Shown here one piece after another: positions 5,242-10,585 of a stretch of DNA of 10,585 bases. Position 1 is the stretch's first letter. Each line of letters starts with the position of its first letter. Source of the stretch: Deltaproteobacteria bacterium. GTDB lineage: Bacteria > Desulfobacterota > Desulfobulbia > Desulfobulbales > Desulfobulbaceae. The notes under the pieces are model-generated. The model was not told the DNA's origin, did no database searches, and saw only the letters and a list, made by a program, of their open reading frames with translations. The position numbers were made by a program, and so were the translations under genes. The DNA lies in the NCBI GenBank assembly GCA_013151365.1, contig JAADIK010000057.1, positions 1 to 10,585 of the forward strand, given 5' to 3'.

Positions 5242-7098
5242 ATGTATCTCTCCTTTTATCATTTGCAGCAAAAGCCTTTTTTGATCAGTACTGATCCCGG
5301 ATTTCTCTGGCTGGGTGAAAAACATGAAGAGGCCCTGGCGACCCTGAAATACGGTGTCCTGGACAATAAGGGTTTTTTGTTGCTTACCGGGGATATCGGA
5401 ACCGGCAAGACCACCCTGGTCAATGCCCTGTTGAACACTTTAAAGAACGATACGCTTGTTGCCACGGTCCGGGACCCGTCTTTGGAACTGCTGGATTTTT
5501 ATAATTACATCGCTCATTGTTTTCAGCTGGGCGCGACATTCACCAGCAAGGGGGCTTTCCTTATACGCTTTGAACAGTTTCTTCATGAAACTTATCATGC
5601 AAACAAAAAGGTTTTATTGATTATTGACGAGGCCCAGAGAATCAGCCAGGAGCTTTTGGAGGAGGTGCGGCTCCTCTCCAATATCGAGCGGGAAGACAGT
5701 AAGCTCTTGAATATATTTTTTGTCGGACAGCTCGAGTTTAATGAAATATTACTGCGCCCGGAAAACAGGCCTATACGCCAGAGAATAACCGTAAATTACA
5801 CGATTGCACCTTTAACGGAAAAAGAGACCGGCGAATATATCAAACACCGGTTGGCTGTTGCCGGCGCCGAGAAAAGCATCTTTCCCGCCCGGACCGTGCG
5901 CGAGGTATTTTCTTTCTCGCAAGGCTACCCCCGCTTGATAAACATAATCTGCGATCGCTCGCTGCTTACCGGATTTGTGGAAGAGTCGACGATCATTACT
6001 GCCGGGATTATCAAAGAGTGCATGGAAGAACTGAAGATCCCGCAGCCGAAGAGTGACCGGCAGCCCTTCCGGCCGCCACTCCGGCAGGCCCCGGAGGAGA
6101 AAGAAACCGGCAATGAGCCGGAGCCGCAGGCCGCATTGCCAACCCGTCCCCCTGCCGACCCGGAGAGCAAGGATAAAAGGCGGTTGGCGGGGTTGGGGGT
6201 TTGGGCGGCCTTTGTTGTTGTTTTGCTGACCGTCGGTTATTTCAGTTTGTCGCAGCAGGGAGCCCGGGCTCTCCGTGAATATCCTGCCGTGGGATATGTA
6301 CAGGGTATCTGGCAGGATGTTGTCAGCTGGGTAGAGACGAAAGGCGCTTTCGAGCCCCGAAAAACCGGATCGCCGCCGGTGGGTTCCGTATCCTCGGACG
6401 GCGGGGTTGCCGGTGCTGGAAAACAGGTGGAAGGTGGTCGTCCGTTGCCCTATCAACCGGGCAAAATTCCTAAAAAGAGTACAGTCAACGGGACAGAGCC
6501 GGCTCCTGCCGAGCGTACTCATGCGGCGGCCGTTCCGGCTCCGGGGGAATCGCCTGTTTCTTCTGCCGATGATTCTGCCGGACCGTCGCCCGAGGCTGAA
6601 CATGGTGGCGCCAAGGTTACGTCCGATCATAAAAAAGAAGAAAATAATGGTTCCGTGTCCGGTAAGATGGAGCGGTCCCGACAACCAGTAGAAGCAAGTG
6701 CAGTTGACGGGAAGCAACGGCCGGCAACCAATGCCGCCGATCAGTCGCTCCCTGTCTTGTCCATGGAGAAACTGGTTATCCCCTTTCCCTTTGATTCGAA
6801 TTTCCCCTCGGGCCAATCCCTGGAAAAGTTGAACATGCTGATTGACACCCTTTTACGGCGGCCGTCCTTGAGGATTATTATCAGGGGGTTTACGGATTCT
6901 CTCGGCAATGAGCGCTACAATAAAAAGTTGGCTGAATTCAGGGCAAACAGCATTAAAAGCTATATGGTGGGCAGGGGGCTGGCTGAAACACGGATCATAA
7001 CGAAAGGATTAGGTCCGGAAACCCCCATAGCTTCCAATGAAACCAGCGCCGGGCGCGAAGCTAACCGTCGCGTGGAAATTGAAATCCTGAATCCGTGA
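5242..7098 (+). CDS. ExeA/XrtA-type AAA ATPase fused through one membrane segment to a periplasmic OmpA-like domain
   Basis: A 618-residue three-part protein. Residues 1-267 are an ExeA-like ATPase, also close to the ATPase found in exosortase (XrtA/PEP-CTERM) loci: YHLQQKPFLISTDPGFLWLG start, Walker A GDIGTGKTT (50-58), Walker B VLLIIDEAQ (124-132), sensor-like NIFFVGQ (157-163), arginines in NRPIRQR (175-181) and GYPRLIN (229-235). Residues about 268-312 are a charged linker, about 315-336 a membrane helix, and 340-510 a long Pro/Ser/Gly/Glu-rich low-complexity segment. Residues 511-618 are an OmpA C-terminal domain (FDSNF, GFTDSLGNERYNKKLAEFRA, NRRVEIEI) that should bind peptidoglycan. The ATPase would be in the cytoplasm and OmpA in the periplasm. 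ExeA/GspA has the same plan with a different wall-binding domain and helps place secretin complexes. No secretin gene is visible here. Confidence 0.9.
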   Translation: MYLSFYHLQQKPFLISTDPGFLWLGEKHEEALATLKYGVLDNKGFLLLTGDIGTGKTTLVNALLNTLKNDTLVATVRDPSLELLDFYNYIAHCFQLGATFTSKGAFLIRFEQFLHETYHANKKVLLIIDEAQRISQELLEEVRLLSNIEREDSKLLNIFFVGQLEFNEILLRPENRPIRQRITVNYTIAPLTEKETGEYIKHRLAVAGAEKSIFPARTVREVFSFSQGYPRLINIICDRSLLTGFVEESTIITAGIIKECMEELKIPQPKSDRQPFRPPLRQAPEEKETGNEPEPQAALPTRPPADPESKDKRRLAGLGVWAAFVVVLLTVGYFSLSQQGARALREYPAVGYVQGIWQDVVSWVETKGAFEPRKTGSPPVGSVSSDGGVAGAGKQVEGGRPLPYQPGKIPKKSTVNGTEPAPAERTHAAAVPAPGESPVSSADDSAGPSPEAEHGGAKVTSDHKKEENNGSVSGKMERSRQPVEASAVDGKQRPATNAADQSLPVLSMEKLVIPFPFDSNFPSGQSLEKLNMLIDTLLRRPSLRIIIRGFTDSLGNERYNKKLAEFRANSIKSYMVGRGLAETRIITKGLGPETPIASNETSAGREANRRVEIEILNP

Positions 7099-7145
7099 CG
7101 GCTTGTTGAGGTGCTTCTCATGCAATTGTGGAATTTATTTAATTA

Positions 7146-7567
7146 TTGCCGAACAAGCGTATTCCCCGGTCTTCACCGCGCCACCCTGCGGGGGGCGGTA
7201 ACGCGCACCACGTAATCAACCTCGTTGCCGCCTTGCATCCGCCCGTTCTTGAACGCTCACGGTTGGTCGGAGCTGCCGTTCATTCTGTCGGTCGATTGGA
7301 TGTAGGCCGTCCTCTCCCCATCTTTACGCAGTTACTCCTGCCCGCAATAGGGGGCTACCGGAGTCTCCCTTCGGTCGCTTACCTGTTCACGGAAGCAACC
7401 GCGCACGTCCCGCCTGTGATTGCAGGTTTATGGTATGTGAAAGCTCCTGCTTATAACTCCTTTGAGGTGTTATGATTGGACTCCCCGTACCTCTTCTTTT
7501 ATTGAGACCGTCCTTGCGTCTTATGAGATCTCAATACGTTGCGACAAGGTGATTTAGTTTCTTGTCG
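7146..7567. other. Gene-free structured block, compositionally distinct; RNA or mobile-element remnant suspected
   Basis: This block is GC-richer than the AT-rich sequence to its right and is packed with inverted repeats: ACCGC/GCGGT (7175-7199), CCTG/CAGG (7413-7426), GCAGGTTT/AAA-bulge-CCTGC (7422-7450), GAGGT/ACCTC (7464-7493), ATTGAGA/TCTCAAT (7501-7535) and CGACAAG/CTTGTCG (7542-7567). A 109-residue open frame (7146-7475, plus) has no ribosome site and no recognisable domain, so I treat the block as non-coding. I cannot identify an RNA family: no tRNA, tmRNA, RNase P, SRP or group II domain V signature is evident. It follows the ATPase gene by about 50 bases. Confidence 0.4.
7226..7262. 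repeat. Repeat copy 1: TGCCGCCTTGCATC plus CGTTCTTGAACGCTCACGG
   Basis: Two blocks here recur near 8974-9013. The 14-base block TGCCGCCTTGCATC (7226-7239) reappears as its exact reverse complement at 8974-8987. The 19-base block at 7244-7262 reappears in the same orientation at 8995-9013 with one mismatch. The second block contains the small palindrome CGTTC-TT-GAACG. Confidence 0.6.
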
Positions 7568-8309
7568 GTTTTGTGAAATGATTTTGATGCTGTCCGGTTA
7601 TATGGCCAGACATAAAGCACGCAACCTCTGGATATATAATATTTTTTTAAATTTACAGGTCTGAAGTCCATGGTTCCTGATTTTCGGAAAAAATTTTAAC
7701 TTTTGACGGATATACTTAATTGTTTGAGACGTAATATCGATAAGTTGAATGATTGTCGCCGGTTTTCCGGATTTGTGAACTTTTCCTTTTTTTAACAGGA
7801 TCGGACTGGCAAAAAAGTTTTTTGGACGAATGGATTTTTTATGATTTTTCCTTTCGATAAGAGGCAGTGGTTGATTTTGTTTGGGCGGCATGGTTTTTGT
7901 AAATGTAATAGTTCTAATATGTTGCATGCTGAAAACCTAAACGGTGTCTAGAGCTGAAAATCCTATTTTAATATTTATCTTGAGATAGGCTATCTGAGAT
8001 GGTATTTCTGGATAGTATTTATGAGTATTAAGGCATAACATGCTGATTCTAATAAAATAATTGTTTGTGAAGACATGGCAATCGGCCGTTTGTTCGATTT
8101 GTACGTAAAATGCGACAGGTGTGGTTGTTGAGTTTATTTGATTTTTTTCTATAATTGTTCAGCGGCGCCCCATTTTCTGGCGCTCTGGCCGCCTGGCGGG
8201 GCTTACTATGGATTCGTTGGCCTGCTTAGCCAAAAATATGGAGTTCTGCCGAACAGCTCAGGCCGAGATTATGGCCGTTTTACGTTTGTATCCGGATAGG
8301 TTTATTGCC
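7568..8309. other. AT-rich intergenic stretch without a supported gene
   Basis: I see no supported gene here. A lysine- and isoleucine-rich open frame on the minus strand (7598-7927) has no good ribosome site. Near-palindromes TATCTTGAGATA (7976-7987) and TATCTGAGAT (7991-8000) lie about 310-330 bases upstream of the sigma-54 type promoter. A GC-rich cluster of overlapping palindromes lies at 8164-8202 (GCGCC/GGCGC, CCGCC-T-GGCGG, GCCCC/GGGGC). ACGTAAAA (8103-8110) recurs inverted at 8278-8285. Some could be activator sites for the promoter, but none matches a site I know. Confidence 0.45.
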
Positions 8310-8325
8310 GGGCACTATTCTTGCA
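8310..8325 (+). promoter_or_regulatory. Sigma-54 (-24/-12) promoter upstream of the PEP-CTERM gene
   Basis: GGGCACTATTCTTGCA matches the sigma-54 consensus TGGCACG-N4-TTGCA at ten of twelve fixed positions. It has the invariant GG (8311-8312) and GC (8323-8324) exactly ten bases apart. Transcription should begin near 8336, leaving a leader of about 160 bases with a 6-bp inverted repeat AAATGA/TCATTT (8355-8382). Sigma-54 control of PEP-CTERM genes by PrsK/PrsR is known in other bacteria, which makes the site believable. Confidence 0.75.
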
Positions 8326-8495
8326 TAAAAATTGATAATTTCATGAAAAATAATAAATGATGGCAAGGCCGTCACGTCATTTGCAGGTGGGTGTTTGGTA
8401 TCTTGTGGCTGAGTTTTTTTGGTATAGGGCCGCATAGGTTGTTGGTTTCCTCATAAAAAAACGACATGTTTGTTGAGTGGTCAAGGGGGGCGGAT

Positions 8496-8882
8496 ATGAA
8501 AAAAATTATCGTTTTTAGTGTTGCATTATTGATTAGTGCCGCTACTTATGCGTATTCTCTTCCTCTGATGCATCATGGTATTGAGCAGGGTGTTTATTCG
8601 GGAAGAGTGGGAGATATTGGTCAGGCTGGTCAAGGATTTAATTTAATCCCTTTGCCTAATTTCAATACGTTTCCAAGCCCTACGTTCGAGGACACATCAA
8701 ATTTTACTCTCCGTCGTCATATTGCGGGGGCTGGGATGAGCTTTGTCCCTGAATTTTCACAACATCACGGTAATGATGTTGGCGGCACCGATCCTATTCC
8801 CGAGCCGGCGACTATCATGTTGTTTGGTACTGGCCTGATTGGACTTGCCTGTATGGGGCGTCGGCGAATGAGGAAGAAGTAG
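8496..8882 (+). CDS. Small PEP-CTERM sorting-domain protein, secreted
   Basis: A 128-residue exported protein. MKKIIVFSVALLISAATYAY is a clear Sec signal peptide with likely cleavage near residue 20. The mature part is short, rich in Gly, His, Asn and Pro, and has no domain I recognise. The C-terminus is a textbook PEP-CTERM signal: IPEPATIMLFG (Pro102-Glu103-Pro104), a hydrophobic stretch about 105-120 and the basic tail GRRRMRKK. Such tails are recognised by an exosortase, which cuts them and passes the protein to the cell surface or matrix. No exosortase lies in this window. I chose ATG 8496 because AAGGGGGG lies just upstream and the signal peptide begins there; an ATG at 8466 would add ten residues that spoil it. 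It has its own sigma-54 type promoter and a strong terminator, so it is probably transcribed alone. Confidence 0.93.
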   Translation: MKKIIVFSVALLISAATYAYSLPLMHHGIEQGVYSGRVGDIGQAGQGFNLIPLPNFNTFPSPTFEDTSNFTLRRHIAGAGMSFVPEFSQHHGNDVGGTDPIPEPATIMLFGTGLIGLACMGRRRMRKK

Positions 8883-8902
8883 AGTTTGTTACACGGAAGG
8901 AT

Positions 8903-8950
8903 AAAAACAAAGAAGCCCTTGGCCGGTAAGCCAAGGGCTTCTTTGTTTTT
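8903..8950. terminator. Bidirectional intrinsic terminator with a perfect 20-bp stem
   Basis: Bases 8903-8922 and 8931-8950 are perfect complements around an 8-base loop. The stem core is AGAAGCCCTTGG / CCAAGGGCTTCT and it is flanked by A's on the left and T's on the right, so it can work on both strands. It starts 20 bases after the PEP-CTERM stop and also lies past the end of the converging TPR gene. Confidence 0.95.
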
Positions 8951-8953
8951 TGC

Positions 8954-9019
8954 CAGAATCCGATAATAGTGCAGATGCAAGGCGGCAGATGTGCCGTTCT
9001 CGAACGCTCACGGATTCTG
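8954..9019. repeat. Compact nested-stem element between converging genes; repeat copy 2
   Basis: A perfect 9-bp stem, CAGAATCCG (8954-8962) with CGGATTCTG (9011-9019), encloses two more: CGGCA-GATG-TGCCG (8983-8996) and CGTTC-TC-GAACG (8995-9006), which overlap and so compete. Blocks at 8974-8987 and 8995-9013 recur near 7226-7262. The size (66 bases) and shape suit a REP-like or other small intergenic repeat, but its spread in the genome cannot be seen here. Confidence 0.55.
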
Positions 9020-9059
9020 AGGAGAGTTAATGTTGAATTCGTAATGTTTCCGGGCCGAA

Positions 9060-10585
9060 TCAAAAGCTGGTCTTCCAGGATTTCAGGAGCTTTTCCGCTT
9101 CACGGCGCTCCGGGAACCCTGTTGTTTCTTTAAGGCATTGTTCCATTTCCTGTAAGGCCTCCTTGCTCTTTCCCTGTGCTTTCAGGGAAAGAGCAAGGTG
9201 ATAGCGGATAGTGGGTGTATGAGGCAGAGCGGAAACGGCATCCTGAAATTGACTAGTTGCCAGAGCAAATGATCCTCGCAAATAATGGACATAGCCCAAC
9301 GTGTCACTTATCCTGGCATTATCAGGTTGGCTCTGCTTTGCAATCAATGCCAGTCGTAAAGCCTCCCCAAGGTCAGGCTTTTTCTCCTGGGTAATGAGCC
9401 AGGAGAGATTGTTGGCTGCCGGGGCGAACTGGGCATGATGTACGAGTATCTTACGATAGGTCTCCTTGGCCTCTTGCAATTTGCCGGACTGTTCCAGAAG
9501 TGTGGCAAGTCCCATTAATGCCTGGAGTGAGTCGGGTTGTTTTTTAAGCAGCTTTCTGTACTCTGTAATTGCCTCCTTGACTTTCCCCCTTTTTTCCTGA
9601 ATAGCGGCCAGCATTATATAAGAATGGTGATTTTTTGGAACCAGTAACTGAAGTTGTTGGAAAATTTTGCTTGCCTCGTCAAGTGATCCTTGTTGGTAAA
9701 GAAGGTCGCCAAGCAATTGCAGATTGCCGGAGGCGTCTGGTGACTTGGCAACCTGTTCGCGAACCCGTTTGATGAATTTTTCTGACTCGTTGTGTCGAAG
9801 ATAAAAAACTGAAAGAAGGGCAAGAGCTGGGGTGTAACCCGGTTTGCGGGAGAGAATTTGTTCTAATAGGCGAGTTGCGTCGGAAGTTTGCTTGAGGGCC
9901 ATCTTGGTCGCGGCCAGATTATAGAGTACTTCAATGTTTTCAGGAAAAAGTTTGTTCATCTTCTCTAATACCTTGAGAGCGCTGTCTGTTTTTTGTGCAT
10001 AAAGCAGGCTCTGGCTGAGAATGAGTGCGGCATGAATATTGCGAGGATCAAGACGAAGGGCGATGGCTGCTTCTTGCTGAGCACGGTCAAATTGTTTTTG
10101 ACGGAGAAGGTGCCGGGCAAGCAGGGTGTGGGCCGATGAGTTATTGTTGCTGTATTGTACCGCCTGGGCAGCGGCCTTTTGTGAAAGTTCAAACCGTCCC
10201 TTGGCCAACTGGGCAAGACTCAGTTGAAAATAAACCGCACCCCATTCCGGATTCTCCCTGAGCAGCTGATTTAAAATGGCAATGGCATCATCGTTGGCGC
10301 CATCTTTGATGTAAAGCTTGGCCTTAACCAGATTCGCCATGGGGAGTTTTTTGTTTTTTTCGAGAATGTCGGTGACGAGCTTTCTGGCTGCGGTAAATTT
10401 TTTATGTTCAAAATAAAAATTAGCGAGCAACGCCTTGATTGCCAGTGGGTTATTACTTTTGTCCACGGCTTTGCGGAGAGCCTTTTCCGCCCTTTTGAAT
10501 GCATTTATTTTATTATAAAAATTAGCAGCAAAAATATAAAGTTGATATTTATCCGGTGCAAGGGAAATGGCTCGGGAAATAGCTT
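9060..10585 (-). CDS. TPR-repeat protein, 5' end beyond the window; PEP-CTERM/PrsT-like by context
   Basis: The frame stays open to the right edge: 507 codons are visible and the upstream 39, beyond an internal GTG at 10466, still read as TPR (for example AISLAPDKYQLYIFAANFYN). The true start, and any lipoprotein signal, lies outside. Roughly a dozen TPR units follow with no other domain. Typical pieces are AAIALRLDPRNIHAALILS, YNLAATKMALKQTSDATRLL and the C-terminal NNLSWLI...DTLGYVHYLRGSFALATSQFQDA...RYHLALSLKAQGKSKEAL. Such TPR arrays hold protein complexes together, and a long TPR lipoprotein (PrsT) is common in PEP-CTERM/exosortase loci. That name fits the neighbouring PEP-CTERM gene but is not proven by sequence; other outer-membrane or secretion TPR proteins look alike. 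It converges on the PEP-CTERM gene across the terminator. Confidence 0.85.
   Translation of the reverse strand, partial: AISRAISLAPDKYQLYIFAANFYNKINAFKRAEKALRKAVDKSNNPLAIKALLANFYFEHKKFTAARKLVTDILEKNKKLPMANLVKAKLYIKDGANDDAIAILNQLLRENPEWGAVYFQLSLAQLAKGRFELSQKAAAQAVQYSNNNSSAHTLLARHLLRQKQFDRAQQEAAIALRLDPRNIHAALILSQSLLYAQKTDSALKVLEKMNKLFPENIEVLYNLAATKMALKQTSDATRLLEQILSRKPGYTPALALLSVFYLRHNESEKFIKRVREQVAKSPDASGNLQLLGDLLYQQGSLDEASKIFQQLQLLVPKNHHSYIMLAAIQEKRGKVKEAITEYRKLLKKQPDSLQALMGLATLLEQSGKLQEAKETYRKILVHHAQFAPAANNLSWLITQEKKPDLGEALRLALIAKQSQPDNARISDTLGYVHYLRGSFALATSQFQDAVSALPHTPTIRYHLALSLKAQGKSKEALQEMEQCLKETTGFPERREAEKLLKSWKTSF

Noticed and set aside
5812..6816. 334-residue open frame opposite the ATPase-OmpA gene
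   Set aside because: The plus strand has clear Walker and OmpA motifs here; the minus frame is an Arg/Gly/Phe-rich shadow of it.
7330..7450. SRP RNA or group II intron domain V in the structured block
   Set aside because: A GGAAGCA string looked SRP-like, but the GGTC...GGAAGGAAGCAGCC core is missing, and no domain V hairpin was found on either strand.
7146..7475. 109-residue open frame on the plus strand
   Set aside because: No ribosome-binding site, an uneven residue mix and many hairpins in the same bases; more likely non-coding.
7598..7927. 109-residue open frame on the minus strand
   Set aside because: It lies in AT-rich sequence, is lysine/isoleucine-rich, lacks a good ribosome site and shows no motif I can name.
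1..10585. CRISPR array
   Set aside because: No set of regularly spaced direct repeats occurs anywhere in the window.

Overview
The window looks like a chromosome segment from an anaerobic, probably sulfate- or metal-reducing bacterium of the Desulfobacterota (old Deltaproteobacteria). The basis is indirect: a GC-rich core with a biotin synthase of the anaerobe-like type, a lone AMMECR1 protein, an ExeA-like ATPase carrying an OmpA domain, and a PEP-CTERM protein under a sigma-54 type promoter. I cannot name a genus.

Left part (1-4460, GC-rich, all minus strand): reading leftwards from 4460 there is rtcB (RNA ligase), a 209-base gap with a plausible promoter, then AMMECR1, a YkgJ-type cysteine-cluster protein, bioB and bioA. 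The last four are close or overlapping (20-base gap, 62-base gap with a GC hairpin, 8-base overlap) and look like one transcription unit making the last steps of biotin. bioA runs off the left edge. Biotin synthase lacks the cysteine that binds the [2Fe-2S] cluster in E. coli BioB and has several extra cysteines, so it may be the auxiliary 4Fe-5S type.

Middle part (4461-7098, plus strand): a control region diverging from rtcB holds a consensus-like sigma-70 promoter overlapped by a dyad, then a leader of about 165 bases with an 11-bp hairpin and a perfect 16-bp palindrome. It drives a small tandem-ACT protein and a 618-residue protein joining an ExeA/XrtA-type AAA ATPase, one membrane segment, a long disordered linker and a peptidoglycan-binding OmpA domain. 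An ATPase anchored across the inner membrane to the cell wall, next to a small-molecule sensor, is the most system-like pair here.

Right part (7099-10585, AT-richer): a gene-poor stretch of about 1.4 kb starts with a compositionally distinct block full of inverted repeats (7146-7567), probably RNA or a mobile-element remnant. A -24/-12 promoter then precedes a small PEP-CTERM protein. A perfect 20-bp bidirectional terminator and a compact nested-stem element separate it from a converging TPR-repeat gene that runs off the right edge. The nested-stem element shares two short sequence blocks with the 7.2-kb region, one of them inverted. The ATPase, the PEP-CTERM protein and the TPR protein are each similar to parts of exosortase/PEP-CTERM surface systems, but no exosortase, PrsK or PrsR lies in this window, so the link is inference.
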